A stretch of DNA of 64,000 bases from Sva-07 sp963715285. Lineage in GTDB: Bacteria > Actinomycetota > Acidimicrobiia > Acidimicrobiales > Ilumatobacteraceae. This document shows positions 9,098 through 18,883 of this stretch, piece by piece. The position numbers were made by a program, and so were the translations under genes. Below the pieces are notes generated by a model. That model was not told the origin of the DNA. It ran no database searches and saw nothing but the letters and a program-made list of their open reading frames with translations. The stretch spans positions 124,001-188,000 of the forward strand of contig CAVQRU010000044.1 in the NCBI GenBank assembly GCA_963715285.1, in the 5' to 3' direction. Positions within the stretch are counted from its first letter, which is position 1. Every line of letters starts with the position of its first letter.

Positions 9098-11578
9098 TCA
9101 CATCCGGACCCGCTCGTTCGTCGGGTCGTACATCGACCGCAACGAAGCCCGCGCGCCGAACCGTTCGCCAGCGACGACGATCTCGAAGTTGCCACTGCGC
9201 ACGAGGTCGCCGGTGACACCGTCGGCGTGCTCGACGTAACCGAACCCCATCGCGCCACCCAGCGTGTGCCCGTAGGCGCCCGACCGGACGTACCCGACCG
9301 GGGCACCATCGAGCAGGATCGGCTCCTCACCGTGGAGCAGGGGTTCGGGGTCGTCGAGCAGGAACTGCACCAACCGGTTGCGGTACGGCCGCTGCTCGTA
9401 CTGGGCCAGCAACGCCTCCCGACCGACGAAGCCGCCCGGCTTGTCGAAGTCGACCGCGAACTTCAACCCGGCCTCGAGCGGCGAATCGGAGTTCTCCATG
9501 TCGAGGCCGTAGTCGAGCCGGCCGGCCTCGGTGCGGGTGCTCTCGAGGGTGGCCATGCCGGCGTGGGCGAGGCCGTGCGCGGCACCGACCTCGACGAGCC
9601 GGTCGTAGACGCCGGCGGAGAACTCGGTCGGCACGAACAGCTCCCACCCCAGCTCACCGACGAAGCTCATCCGGACCGCGAGCGCCCTGGCGTGATGGAG
9701 GTCGATCTCCTGGGCCGTCAGGTACGGGAACGCAGCGTTCGACAGATCGGCCGTCGTCAGCTCGCCGAGCAGATCCCGCGAGTTGGGACCTTGCACGCTG
9801 AGCAGCGCCCAGCCCGACGTGACGTCGGTGACGTGGGCACTGGAGCCGTCGCCGATGGCACGAACCAGCATCGATTCGACCCGGCGGTGGAACGCCTCGG
9901 CCGAGACCACCTGGAACCGGTCGTCGGCCAGGCGGGTGATCGTCACGTCGGCCATCACCTCGCCGCGCTCGTTCATCCACTGCGTGTACACGCACCGACC
10001 CACCGGCACGGCGACGTCGTTGCCCGACAACCGGTTCAGCACCGACTCGGCGTCGGATCCCTGCACGAGGAACTTCGACATCGCCGACATGTCGAACAGG
10101 CCCACGGCATCCCGTACCGAGTGATGTTCGGCGGCGTGGTACCCGAACCAGTCGGGGCGGCCGTAGGTGAAGCGGAACTCGATCTCGGCGTCGACCGGCG
10201 CGAAGTACGACGCGTTCTCCCAACCGGACGACTCGGCGAACCGGGCGCCTGCCGCCAGCAGTCGGTCGTGGAGCGGTGACCGGCGGACGTCACGCGCCGT
10301 GCTCGGCTGGGAGTAGGGCCACGAGCCCGTCGAGTGGAGCCGGCCCAGCAGCTCGACGCTCCGCTCGGTGAGATACGACCGGTTCGTCTGCCAGCGCTGG
10401 AGCCGCGCGACGTCGACGCCGGTCACGTCGACCGGCGGCTCGCCGTCCACGATCCAACTCGCCATGATCGAACCCGCTCCGCCACCCGTGAGGATCCCGA
10501 GCGAGTTGAAACCGGCTGCGACGAAGAACCCGTCGAGCTCCGGAGCCTCCCCCATCAGGAACCCGTTGTCCGGCGTGAAACTCTCCGGGCCGGTGAAGAG
10601 TGTGCGCACACCGACCTCGGCGAGGCCCGGCAGGATCTCCATCGCATACTCGAGGAACGGGGCGAGCCGATCCCAGTTCGACGGGATCTCGCCGAAGCTG
10701 AAGTCGTCGGGGATCCGCTCGGTCGACCACGGCGCCGCGACCGGCTCGAACAGGCCGACCATCAGGCCACCGGTCTCCTCGCGGTAGTACGCGAAGCGGT
10801 CGGGGTCCTCGAAGATCGGAAGGTCCGGGGAGACACCGTCGAACGGCTCGGTGATGAGGTAGGCGTGCTCGATCGCCTGGAGCGGCACCGAGACACCTGC
10901 CATCGCGCCGACCTGCCGCGCCCACATCCCGGCACAGTTGACGACGTACTCCGCTTCGATCGTGCCCCGCTCGGTGACGACGCCCGTCACCCGTCCGGCG
11001 TCTTGTTCGATCCCGGTGACGGGCGCCCCCTGCACGATGCGAACGCCGCGCGCCCGCGCCCCCGCCGCCAGCGACATCGCCACGTTGTACGGGTCCGCAC
11101 GCCCCTCGCTCGCCGTGAAGAACCCGCCGATCACACCGCTGGGGTCGATGTGGGGCCACAGCTCGGCGACGTCCCGCGCCGAGACCTCCTCGCGCTCGAT
11201 CCCCATGAGCCGCAGGAAGTCGGCCTCCCGCCGCAGCTTGTGCATCCGATCCGGGTTGCTCGCCGTCTGCAGGTAGCCGACGGGTTTGAAGCCGGTGGAC
11301 TGCCCGGTCTCGTCCTCCAACACGGCGTACAGGTCGGTCGAGTACTTGGTCATCCACGCCAGCGTCTCGGTGGTCATGCCACCCGACACGATCAGACCGG
11401 CCGCATGCCAGGTCGTGCCCGACGTGAGCTGGTCGCGCTCCAGCAGCACGACGTCGGTCCAACCCAGCTTGGCGAGGTGGTACGCCACGCTGGTGCCGAT
11501 CACCCCACCACCGATGATCACCACCTGCGCCCGATCGGGCAGGGCTGTCTCGACACTGGCACCGCTCATGACAGCCAT
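9098..11578 (-). CDS. FAD-dependent sarcosine/dimethylglycine dehydrogenase-like protein with GcvT domain
   Basis: The protein is about 826 residues. The N-terminal DAO-type flavin domain has GGGVIG at 23-28 and TTWHAAG (His58), the position where dimethylglycine and sarcosine dehydrogenases bind FAD covalently. The second half is a GcvT/aminomethyltransferase-like domain (from about 430; landmarks LFDMSAMSKFLVQG, VQGPNSRDLL, FVGELGWELFVPTE, FAVDFDKPGGFVGREALL) that binds tetrahydrofolate in the family. It probably demethylates an N-methyl amino compound and passes the one-carbon unit to folate. Possible starts are ATG 11578 and 11569; an upstream ATG at 11623 is less likely. No other one-carbon genes adjoin it, so the exact substrate is open. 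Confidence 0.85.
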   Translation of the reverse strand: MAVMSGASVETALPDRAQVVIIGGGVIGTSVAYHLAKLGWTDVVLLERDQLTSGTTWHAAGLIVSGGMTTETLAWMTKYSTDLYAVLEDETGQSTGFKPVGYLQTASNPDRMHKLRREADFLRLMGIEREEVSARDVAELWPHIDPSGVIGGFFTASEGRADPYNVAMSLAAGARARGVRIVQGAPVTGIEQDAGRVTGVVTERGTIEAEYVVNCAGMWARQVGAMAGVSVPLQAIEHAYLITEPFDGVSPDLPIFEDPDRFAYYREETGGLMVGLFEPVAAPWSTERIPDDFSFGEIPSNWDRLAPFLEYAMEILPGLAEVGVRTLFTGPESFTPDNGFLMGEAPELDGFFVAAGFNSLGILTGGGAGSIMASWIVDGEPPVDVTGVDVARLQRWQTNRSYLTERSVELLGRLHSTGSWPYSQPSTARDVRRSPLHDRLLAAGARFAESSGWENASYFAPVDAEIEFRFTYGRPDWFGYHAAEHHSVRDAVGLFDMSAMSKFLVQGSDAESVLNRLSGNDVAVPVGRCVYTQWMNERGEVMADVTITRLADDRFQVVSAEAFHRRVESMLVRAIGDGSSAHVTDVTSGWALLSVQGPNSRDLLGELTTADLSNAAFPYLTAQEIDLHHARALAVRMSFVGELGWELFVPTEFSAGVYDRLVEVGAAHGLAHAGMATLESTRTEAGRLDYGLDMENSDSPLEAGLKFAVDFDKPGGFVGREALLAQYEQRPYRNRLVQFLLDDPEPLLHGEEPILLDGAPVGYVRSGAYGHTLGGAMGFGYVEHADGVTGDLVRSGNFEIVVAGERFGARASLRSMYDPTNERVRM

Positions 11579-11662
11579 GCTGGCACGGAACGGGGACGCG
11601 TGTGCATGCCCGGACCGGAACATCCACGTGCGTGAGCAGCGTGGAACTGCTTCGCCGGACCG

Positions 11663-12304
11663 CTAGGAGATGCGCTCCTCGCCACAGGTCGCTTCGAACG
11701 TACCGGTCACCGTCTCCAGTTCGCCTGCGCCGAACACGCTGAGCTGACGGACGAACGTCGCCGTCCCACGAACCGTGCTGCCGTCGATCTCGACCGAGTC
11801 GACCTGGCTCATCCCCGGCTGCAATGCGTCCGACGCGTCGAAGAGATCGCTCGACTCGTCGGCGACCCAGTCGTCGTCGCCGATGCTGACCCCCACGGCG
11901 TTGACCTGCTCGACGACCGCCGGGTCGGTGCCCTCGCGCAAGGCGATGATGCTGATGCCACCGTCACCGTCGACCATCGGCAGCTGCACCGAGAAGACGC
12001 CGAACAGGTCGGTTTTGCACTGGGCGACCACGGCACCTTCGGTCGAGAAGTCGTACGTCTCGCCGGCGATGGTCGCCGTCGCTGTCGAGGGGCCCGAACC
12101 GCCGGCATCCCCACCGTCGTCCTCGGCCTCCGAAGGCGGAGCGGTGGCATCCGAGCCACTCTCGGCCACGGTGCCGCCCGCAGCCGTTGCAGCCGGGGTC
12201 TGAGTCGTCACCTCCCCCGAACTCTCGGTGGACGAGTCGTCGGAGCCGCCGCATGCTGCGAGCGGAAGCACAAGCGCACCAGCCACCAACAAGAACTTCA
12301 CCAT
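11663..12304 (-). CDS. Small secreted lipoprotein of unknown function
   Basis: This 213-residue protein has a lipoprotein signal peptide (MVKFLLVAGALVLPLAAC, lipidated Cys18). It is followed by a Ser/Thr/Ala/Gly/Asp-rich linker of about 65 residues and a compact domain starting at ATATIAGETYDFS, with two cysteines (CKTD and FEATCGEE) that may pair. A purine-rich GGGGGG ribosome-binding stretch precedes the ATG. The C-terminal strand ELETVTGTFEATC resembles small mycobacterial LpqH-like lipoprotein antigens in style, but I cannot assign a family. A relic of a paralogue lies at 7041-7133. It is divergent from the ABC transporter at 12462. Confidence 0.75.
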   Translation of the reverse strand: MVKFLLVAGALVLPLAACGGSDDSSTESSGEVTTQTPAATAAGGTVAESGSDATAPPSEAEDDGGDAGGSGPSTATATIAGETYDFSTEGAVVAQCKTDLFGVFSVQLPMVDGDGGISIIALREGTDPAVVEQVNAVGVSIGDDDWVADESSDLFDASDALQPGMSQVDSVEIDGSTVRGTATFVRQLSVFGAGELETVTGTFEATCGEERIS

Positions 12305-12461
12305 GTCGTGCCCCCCAGGGTCGTCGATCACAACCCTAGCCAAACCGCCGCACGGCGACGACCGCACGACGGTCACGCAGCTTCGGCACCGTTGCGGGGC
12401 GCAATGATCCCTGGGCACTCGGACCCTGGTCGATGCACCGCGCAGCGGATTCGATGGGACC

Positions 12462-13190
12462 ATGCACGCGCGTCCGCGAGACGACGAGCACACGCCGGGC
12501 CCGGCCACGCCGATCATCTCGCTGCGCGATGTCGAGAAGGTCTACCGCACGGGCCGGGTCGAGTTCCCAGCGTTGCGCGGCGTCGACCTCGACGTCGCTC
12601 CCGGTGAGCTCGTCGCCATCGTCGGGCCGAGCGGGAGCGGCAAGTCGACCGTTCTCAACGTGATCTCGGGCATCGATCGACCGACGGCCGGCAGCGTCGT
12701 CGTCGCGGGGCGCGACCTCCTCGACCTCGACGAGGAACAGCTCGCGGTGTGGCGCGGCGAGCAGGTCGGGATCGTCTTCCAGTTCTTCCAGCTCCTCCCC
12801 ACCCTCACGGCGCGCGAGAACGTGATGCTCCCGCTCGACTTCGCGTCGATCGGAACGGTACGCGAGCGATCCCACCGAGCGGGCGAGCGCCTCGCCCGGG
12901 TCGGCCTCGGCGACCGGGTCGACCACTTCCCTGCCGAGCTGTCCGGCGGCGAACAACAACGCGTTGCGATCGCGCGTGCCCTCGCCTGCGATCCGTCGAT
13001 CCTCGTCGCCGACGAACCGACGGGCAACCTCGACACCGAAACGGCCGAGGAGATGTTCACGGTCCTCGACACGGTGAACGGCGACGGCACCACCGTCGTC
13101 TACGTCACCCACGACCGTCGCCTCGCCGACCGCGCCCACCGAGTCGTGTCGATCCGTGACGGACGAGTCGTGGGTGACGGTCAACGATGA
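12462..13190 (+). CDS. ABC transporter ATP-binding protein, LolD/MacB (FtsE-like) class
   Basis: The protein has 242 residues. Walker A GPSGSGKS is at 55-62, followed by Q-loop IVFQFFQLLP, signature LSGGEQQR, Walker B ILVADEPTGNLD and the H-loop VYVTHD. The NLDT context and short length are typical of ATPases that drive FtsX-type permeases moving lipids, lipoproteins or peptides out of the membrane. Its stop overlaps the permease start (ATGA), indicating translational coupling and a two-gene operon. Confidence 0.93.
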   Translation: MHARPRDDEHTPGPATPIISLRDVEKVYRTGRVEFPALRGVDLDVAPGELVAIVGPSGSGKSTVLNVISGIDRPTAGSVVVAGRDLLDLDEEQLAVWRGEQVGIVFQFFQLLPTLTARENVMLPLDFASIGTVRERSHRAGERLARVGLGDRVDHFPAELSGGEQQRVAIARALACDPSILVADEPTGNLDTETAEEMFTVLDTVNGDGTTVVYVTHDRRLADRAHRVVSIRDGRVVGDGQR

Positions 13191-15553
13191 TCTCGGCGCG
13201 CGCGCACCACGCCATCCGCCAGCTGACGCGCCGTCGCGGCCGGTCGATCCTGACGATCATCACCATCGCCGTGGCGATCGCCGGGGTGTGGATGTTCGCG
13301 ATCCCCGGCAACGTCCGGGCGATCCTCGCCGACCGCGTCGAGACAGACGCAATGCACACCGCGCGGCTCGCCCCGAACGCCGCTCCGCTCGACGCCGGCC
13401 AGCTCGCCAGGCTCCGCGCAGTCGACAACGTCGCAGCGCTCGACACCCGCACCCTCGCCCGCGACGACATACGCGTGGAAGGTCGTGTCGAGAGCGTGAT
13501 CCTCGTCGGCGTCGACGACGTCGACCAGCAGTCGGTGAACATCGTCTCACTGGAGGAGGGCGAGCTCCCCGCGAGCAGTGGACAACTCGTCAGCGACGCC
13601 GGCAACAGCCTGACCGGACGCCTCGACGCGGCCGTGGGTGACACGATCGAACTGCGCACCCACACCGGCCGATGGGAAGCATTCGAGGTCAGCGGCCGCG
13701 GGGGCACCGTCCGCTACAGCAGCGAGGTCGCGAACGACGCGCCCGTGCTCTACCTCTCGAGCGCCGACGTGCAACGGATCATGGGGTACCCAGCGGCCAA
13801 TTCGATCGACGTCCTGGCCGAGGACGCGTCGCCCGCCGCGGTCGACGCCATGGTGACCGAGCTCCGCGCGGTCCTGGCCGACGAGCTCCCCGACATCTCC
13901 TACTGGGACGTGCTCGAGGTGTGGCGGCCCGGCACCTGGCCCGGCTCCGAGGACATCGGCAACTTCGTCGTCGTGTTCTACACGATCGCCGCCGTCGCGC
14001 TCGTCGCCGCCCTGGTCATCATCTTCACCACGATGAACACCGTCGTTCGCGAGCAGACCCGCGAGATCGGCGTGATGAAGGCGGTCGGCGGCACTCCACG
14101 CGCCATCGCGGCGGGCTACCTGAGCGCCGCGCTCGTGCTCGGGGCGTTCGGCACCGCGATCGGCATCGGCGTCGGGATCCCGTTCAGCAACCGGCTGATG
14201 CAGTTCATGAGCTCCGAGTTCGGCGGGACCAGTGTCGGCTGGGTCGTCAGTGGACCAGCCCTCGTCCTCAGCCTGGCACTCGGACTCGGTGGCACGGCGC
14301 TGGCCTCGATGCCTGCGGTCCGGCACGCTGCGCGCATCACCGTCCACGAGGCGATCGAGGACCACGGCGTGCTCGCCTCCTACGGCACCCGACCCCTCGA
14401 CCGGGCCGCTGCCCGGATCCCGCTCACCTCGCGACGCAGCCAGATGGGCATCCGCAACGCGACACGGCGCGCCGGCCGGACGATGGCGACCGCCGTGCCG
14501 ATCGGACTCGCCGTCGCCACCCTGCTCGGGTTCGCCGGCGTGCTGCTCACCGTGGTCGACGAGGACCTCCGCACCTTCGACCTCGAAGGCGCGGACCTGA
14601 TCCTGTGGGACCGTGCCCCCGGCCTCGACGCTGGAGCCGGGGAGTTGATCGCCGCCGTCCCGGAGGTCACCTTCGCCCACCCGATGACCTACAGCAGCGT
14701 CGAGCTCGACGGCGAGAAGTACGTGTGGGGTCTTCCCGCCGTCAGCACGTACGACGAGGAGCTGATCGCCGGGCGGTGGTACACGGAGGAGGAAGACGCA
14801 TCGGCCGCCCGCGTCGTCGTGGTCGGCGAAGCCACCGCCAACCAGAACGGGATCGACGTCGGCGACGTCATCACCGTCGAGACGCGAGGTGGCCCGCTCG
14901 AGCTCGAGGTCGTCGGCATCGACGGCCAGCTGGTCAACAACGGCCAGGGACTGTTCGTCCCCTTCAACACGGTGCTCGACTACGAGGGACGCACGACCGG
15001 CAACTGGTGGATCCGCACGGTCGATCGGGACCCGGCGACCATCGACGCCGCCGCCACCGCGATCCACCAGACGTTGGAGGCGAACGGGTACCAGCTCGAA
15101 TCGAGCCGCCGCTACATCGACCGCGACCAGAACGTGCGCGAGAACCGCCTGATCGTCACCGTCGTGATGGCGATGGGGCTGCCGGTGGTGGCGATCGGGA
15201 TGATCGGTCTCGTCAGCGCCACCGCGAGCAACGTCCTCGACCGAACCCGTGAGATCGGCATCCTGCGCAGCATCGGTGCTCGCCGGCGTGACCTGCGAGC
15301 GATGTTCCGCGCCGAGGGTCTCGTGGTCGGCGTGCTCGGCTGGTTGCTGGGCATTCCGGCCGGATACGCGCTGGCGCGCCTCATCCTGTACGTGTTCGAG
15401 CGCCGCTTCGACGCCTCGTTCCGGTTCCAGTTCCCACTCTGGACGATCGTCGTCGCGCTGGTCGTCACCTTGGTGACGACCGTGGTGGTGATGCGGATCC
15501 CCCTTCGCCGGGCCGTTCGCCTCACACCGGGCTCGGCCCTTCGCTACGAATAG
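13187..15553 (+). CDS. FtsX/MacB-type ABC transporter permease
   Basis: This 788-residue permease belongs to the two-copy FtsX class. An N-terminal membrane helix (SILTIITIAVAIAGVWMF) is followed by an extracytoplasmic domain, then three helices with the motif REIGVMKAVGGTPRAI. A second unit starts near 430 (MGIRNATRRAGRTM), with another outer domain and REIGILRSIGARRRDLRAMF in the final three-helix block. The paired REIG(V/I)(M/L) loops contact the ATPase. Substrate is unknown; lipids or antimicrobial compounds are usual for the family. It is coupled to the upstream ATPase by a 4-nt overlap. Confidence 0.92.
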   Translation: MISARAHHAIRQLTRRRGRSILTIITIAVAIAGVWMFAIPGNVRAILADRVETDAMHTARLAPNAAPLDAGQLARLRAVDNVAALDTRTLARDDIRVEGRVESVILVGVDDVDQQSVNIVSLEEGELPASSGQLVSDAGNSLTGRLDAAVGDTIELRTHTGRWEAFEVSGRGGTVRYSSEVANDAPVLYLSSADVQRIMGYPAANSIDVLAEDASPAAVDAMVTELRAVLADELPDISYWDVLEVWRPGTWPGSEDIGNFVVVFYTIAAVALVAALVIIFTTMNTVVREQTREIGVMKAVGGTPRAIAAGYLSAALVLGAFGTAIGIGVGIPFSNRLMQFMSSEFGGTSVGWVVSGPALVLSLALGLGGTALASMPAVRHAARITVHEAIEDHGVLASYGTRPLDRAAARIPLTSRRSQMGIRNATRRAGRTMATAVPIGLAVATLLGFAGVLLTVVDEDLRTFDLEGADLILWDRAPGLDAGAGELIAAVPEVTFAHPMTYSSVELDGEKYVWGLPAVSTYDEELIAGRWYTEEEDASAARVVVVGEATANQNGIDVGDVITVETRGGPLELEVVGIDGQLVNNGQGLFVPFNTVLDYEGRTTGNWWIRTVDRDPATIDAAATAIHQTLEANGYQLESSRRYIDRDQNVRENRLIVTVVMAMGLPVVAIGMIGLVSATASNVLDRTREIGILRSIGARRRDLRAMFRAEGLVVGVLGWLLGIPAGYALARLILYVFERRFDASFRFQFPLWTIVVALVVTLVTTVVVMRIPLRRAVRLTPGSALRYE

Positions 15554-15606
15554 CGCGACACGAGACGAACGACCATCGCTGACTGCTCCGCTGCCGGCCC
15601 CGAGGC

Positions 15607-15635
15607 TTGACGCAACCAAATATTACATTTACGTT
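15607..15635 (+). promoter_or_regulatory. Promoter of the MscS-type channel gene
   Basis: TTGACG (15607-15612) and TACGTT (15630-15635) are separated by 17 bp and lie in an unusually AT-rich patch for this window. The stretch also carries three TTAC steps. Spacing and sequence fit a housekeeping sigma promoter about 40 bp before the ATG. Confidence 0.55.
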
Positions 15636-15671
15636 ACGGTGGCGGCGCGGGGCGAACAGAAAGGTCACCAC

Positions 15672-16505
15672 ATGACACTGCTGAGTGCCGTCGACATCGG
15701 AAACGTCGCCCTCCCGGCGGCACAGGCCCTGGGACGGATCCTGGTGGTCGTGATCGCCTCGATCGCCGCCATGCGCATCGCTCGTCTGCTGATCGGCCGG
15801 GTCGACGACAACCGGTTCCGCGAACAGCTCATGTTCTTCGTGCCGAAGATCGTCGCCGTGATCGTCGGCGTCGTCGGCCTCTCGGTGATCGGGATCGACG
15901 TGTCGGGGATGGCGGCCATCATGGCGACCGTCGGCGTCACCGGCGCCGTCGTCTTCACGCCGGTCGGCCAGAACTTCGTTGCGGGCGCCATGATCCGGAT
16001 CGACGACATCTACCAGGACGGCGAGGCCGTCACGGTCGGCGAACTCCACGGCAAGGTCGTGTACCGATCGTTGCTGCGGACCGAACTCGAACTCCCGGAT
16101 GGTTCCAAGGCGTGGGTGCCGAACTCGGTCTTCCAGGAGAACCAGGTGCTCAACCACAGCCGGATGGGTGGCTGGCGCGTCTCGGTCCAGGTGCCCCTCG
16201 ACCGCGCCTCCGACCGGGCGACGGCCCAGACCGTGATGGACGACGTCGTCGCCTCGCTCGACTGGAACAGTCCGGGCAAGCACGCGTTCGTGGCGTTCGA
16301 CTACGTCGGCAGCGAAGCCATGTTCTTCACCGCCTACGCCTGGATCGACGACCGGACACAGGAGCCCTGGTACCGCGGGCTGTTGCTCAGCGCCCTCGTC
16401 GACGCACTCGAGGATGCCGGGGTCTCGGTCGGGCAGACGACCAATCTGTCGCTCGCATCGAGTCGGCGCGACGCCGACCTCCCGGTGCTTCGCGAGCAGG
16501 TGTGA
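15672..16505 (+). CDS. MscS-family mechanosensitive-channel-like protein
   Basis: This 277-residue membrane protein has two to three N-terminal helices. The pore-lining segment is GMAAIMATVGVTGAVVF, leading into the MscS beta-domain (NFVAGAMIRIDDIYQDGEAVTVGELHGKV) and an alpha/beta tail. It resembles small MscS proteins that release solutes under membrane tension. The ATG at 15672 follows a GAAAGGTCA ribosome-binding stretch, and a good promoter lies upstream. It is longer than the TM3 core but shorter than E. coli MscS at its N-terminus. Downstream it meets the permease at 16573 tail to tail. Confidence 0.85.
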   Translation: MTLLSAVDIGNVALPAAQALGRILVVVIASIAAMRIARLLIGRVDDNRFREQLMFFVPKIVAVIVGVVGLSVIGIDVSGMAAIMATVGVTGAVVFTPVGQNFVAGAMIRIDDIYQDGEAVTVGELHGKVVYRSLLRTELELPDGSKAWVPNSVFQENQVLNHSRMGGWRVSVQVPLDRASDRATAQTVMDDVVASLDWNSPGKHAFVAFDYVGSEAMFFTAYAWIDDRTQEPWYRGLLLSALVDALEDAGVSVGQTTNLSLASSRRDADLPVLREQV

Positions 16506-16572
16506 ACGCCGGACGGCGTCCGCGCACCAGTGCGTCGCCGGCTACGACGCATCGACCCCGACGTTGCGCGGA

Positions 16573-18744
16573 TCAGTCGAGGAGTGCTTCGAGATCCACG
16601 TCGCTCGAACCGAGGACGAAGGCGACCGGCCGGTCGGTCGCGACCCCGGCGAGTGCGGCCTCGAGGCGGTGAGAGAAGTCCTCCTGGTCGACGCACGGGT
16701 CGGGCAGCCCGACGAGCGTCAGGTCGGCAGCCTCGGCTCGCTCGCCGATGACCTCGCCGACCGGGCGTTCGTCGACGATCACGTCGACGTCCAGTCGCAA
16801 CCTCGCCCGGACGAAGAGCTCTCGGAGATTCTCGGCGACCTCGGCGGCTGCATCGGCGCGCGGCACCACCATGCGGACCGTGACCGTCGCCCGTCGCCAG
16901 AGCCTCGACGCCCGGAGCGCGTCAGCGAGCACGATCATCAGCGCGCCGTTGTCGCGAATCGAACGCAGCCACACGTCGATGCACCGTCGATCTCCGAACG
17001 TGGTGTCGTCGAGTGCCCGCACGATGACGACGTTGCGGCCGGCGTCGTGGATCCGATTGATCATCGTGGCGTACTCACCGGGATCGGACGTCGTCTCGCC
17101 GTCCCCGAGCACCACGGTGTTGGGCATCAGGGTGCCCAACCCGTACGCCTCGACGAGTACCGATGCACCGACGTACGGCGTGGGCGCCGACACCACTCTC
17201 ACCAGGGCCGAAACATCCCGCTCGGCGAGGTGCTCGCGGACGGTTTCGGCCAGCTGGCGCTTTCGTTGGGTCGGCGCGGGCTCCGGAAGGATCGTCGCGA
17301 TCGTCAACAACCCCCGGCTCCGGGTCAGCGAATTCGCCAACTCGATGAGGTACCACCGCTTCGTCGGGCTCCCTGCCAGCACGAGGATGTTCGGTCGCCA
17401 GCTCTTGGTGTCGGTCGAGCGCCGAACGTGTGACGCTGCCCACCGAACGATGTTGATCCACATCCCCTGGCGGATGTCACCCCATCGGTCCTTGGAACGT
17501 CGGCGGTTCAGCAACGTCCAGATGATCAGGACGAACGCAACCGCGATCACGGTGGCCACCGGGTTGATCAGCAGCATCACCGCGACGCAGCCGATCGCCC
17601 CGAGCAGCGACACACTCCAGTGGATCCTGAACGTCGGACGGAACGACGGGTTGCGCAGGAACGTCTCGCCGGCCGACACGAAGTTCACGACCGCATACGT
17701 CGCGAGGAAGAACATCGTCAGGACGGGGGCGACCGCATCGAGATCGCCGAGCAGCACGACGACCAGTGCGATGGTCAACGACAGATACGTGCCGAGCCGC
17801 GGCTCGTCGTTGGACCCGGATCCCCGACCGAAGATCCGCATGCGCCCCGGCAACACGCCGTCGCGGGCGAGTGCCTGGAGAATCCGCGGCGCGCCCAGCA
17901 TGCTCCCCAGCGCGCTCGACAACGTTGCGCCCCACACACCGACCATCACGGCCGGCCCCCACACGGCCAGCTGACGCATGATCAGTGGGTCGTCGACCAG
18001 CGCGCTCGTCGACGCACGATCCTGCAACACGACCGGGATGGTCATGTAGATCACGTAGCTCACTGCGATCGCCGCGAGCGTTCCGCGGGGAATGGAGCGG
18101 CGGGGATCGCGGAGATCGCCACTCATGTTCACTCCAGCCATGATCCCGGTGACCGCAGGGAAGAACACGGCGAAGGCCACCCAGAACGACGCCGGCTCGA
18201 AGTTGCGCGGCAGCGGGGGTGCATCGACCTGCTTGGTCCCGAGGAAGAACGCGAGCAGCGACAGTGCGATGGCCGCCATGATCACGTACTGCGCGCGGAT
18301 CGCGGCCTTCGCCGAGATCAAGGCGAAGACGGCGACGACGATCGTCGTGGCGAACGCGAGCGGTTGGATCGGGATGCCGGGCGCGACCACGTTCACGGCC
18401 TCTGCGAAGCCCAGGGTGTAGAGCGCAACACTCAGCGCCTGGGCGAGGTACAGCGGGATCCCGACGGCCCCGCCGATCTCGGCGCCGAGCGAGCGGCTCA
18501 CCATGTAGTACGCACCGCCCGTTCGGACCTCCTGATCGGTCGAGATCTGCGAGATCGACAGACCGGTCAGCAGCGTGATCGAGGTCGCGATCGTCACGAT
18601 CCACAAGGTGTTGGAGAGTCCGACGTTGCCGACCACCCACCCGAAGCGGAGGTACATGATCACACCGAGGATCGTCAGGATCGACGGGGTGAACACGCCG
18701 CCGAACGTGCCGAGCCCCTCCCGGGAAGCTCTCGATTGCTGCAC
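16573..18744 (-). CDS. Cation-chloride-cotransporter-like (SLC12/APC superfamily) permease
   Basis: This 723-residue protein starts with GTG and a GGAGG site upstream. An APC-fold membrane domain (about 10-440) carries segments characteristic of Na-K-Cl/K-Cl cotransporters: GVFTPSILTILGVIMYLRFG, TGGAYYMVSRSLGAEIGGAVG, FPAVTGIMAGVNMSGDL and SALGSMLGAPRILQALARD. The soluble C-terminal domain (about 460-723; NILVLAGSPTKRWYLIELAN) also matches the cotransporter regulatory domain and ends in a Usp-like stretch. Bacterial homologues are little studied; K+, Na+ and Cl- symport, or amino-acid transport, are both possible. Its start is divergent from the cyclase-like regulator, with about 140 bp between. 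Confidence 0.82.
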   Translation of the reverse strand: MQQSRASREGLGTFGGVFTPSILTILGVIMYLRFGWVVGNVGLSNTLWIVTIATSITLLTGLSISQISTDQEVRTGGAYYMVSRSLGAEIGGAVGIPLYLAQALSVALYTLGFAEAVNVVAPGIPIQPLAFATTIVVAVFALISAKAAIRAQYVIMAAIALSLLAFFLGTKQVDAPPLPRNFEPASFWVAFAVFFPAVTGIMAGVNMSGDLRDPRRSIPRGTLAAIAVSYVIYMTIPVVLQDRASTSALVDDPLIMRQLAVWGPAVMVGVWGATLSSALGSMLGAPRILQALARDGVLPGRMRIFGRGSGSNDEPRLGTYLSLTIALVVVLLGDLDAVAPVLTMFFLATYAVVNFVSAGETFLRNPSFRPTFRIHWSVSLLGAIGCVAVMLLINPVATVIAVAFVLIIWTLLNRRRSKDRWGDIRQGMWINIVRWAASHVRRSTDTKSWRPNILVLAGSPTKRWYLIELANSLTRSRGLLTIATILPEPAPTQRKRQLAETVREHLAERDVSALVRVVSAPTPYVGASVLVEAYGLGTLMPNTVVLGDGETTSDPGEYATMINRIHDAGRNVVIVRALDDTTFGDRRCIDVWLRSIRDNGALMIVLADALRASRLWRRATVTVRMVVPRADAAAEVAENLRELFVRARLRLDVDVIVDERPVGEVIGERAEAADLTLVGLPDPCVDQEDFSHRLEAALAGVATDRPVAFVLGSSDVDLEALLD

Positions 18745-18871
18745 TTCGTCGGCCTCCGATGGGACGAGTCGACGAGTCGCCGATCCTGATTTTCACACTA
18801 CATCGATCGTGGTGCGGCTCAGGATGACGGGCGCGCCCCGCCGTCAGAGCTCGGCGAGGGCGGCCAGCGAC

Positions 18872-18877
18872 TACCTT
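18872..18877 (+). promoter_or_regulatory. -10 box TACCTT deciding a leaderless GTG start
   Basis: TACCTT lies 6 nt before GTG 18884. The same TANNNT-to-start spacing (5-8 nt) recurs before many genes in this window, so the GTG at 18884 is favoured over the GTG at 18896. Confidence 0.5.
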
Positions 18878-18883
18878 TGGCAC

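Noticed and set aside
13547..15619. 690-codon minus-strand frame opposite the FtsX-type permease
   Set aside because: Composition is Asp/Arg/His-rich without motifs, and the plus strand carries the paired permease signatures.
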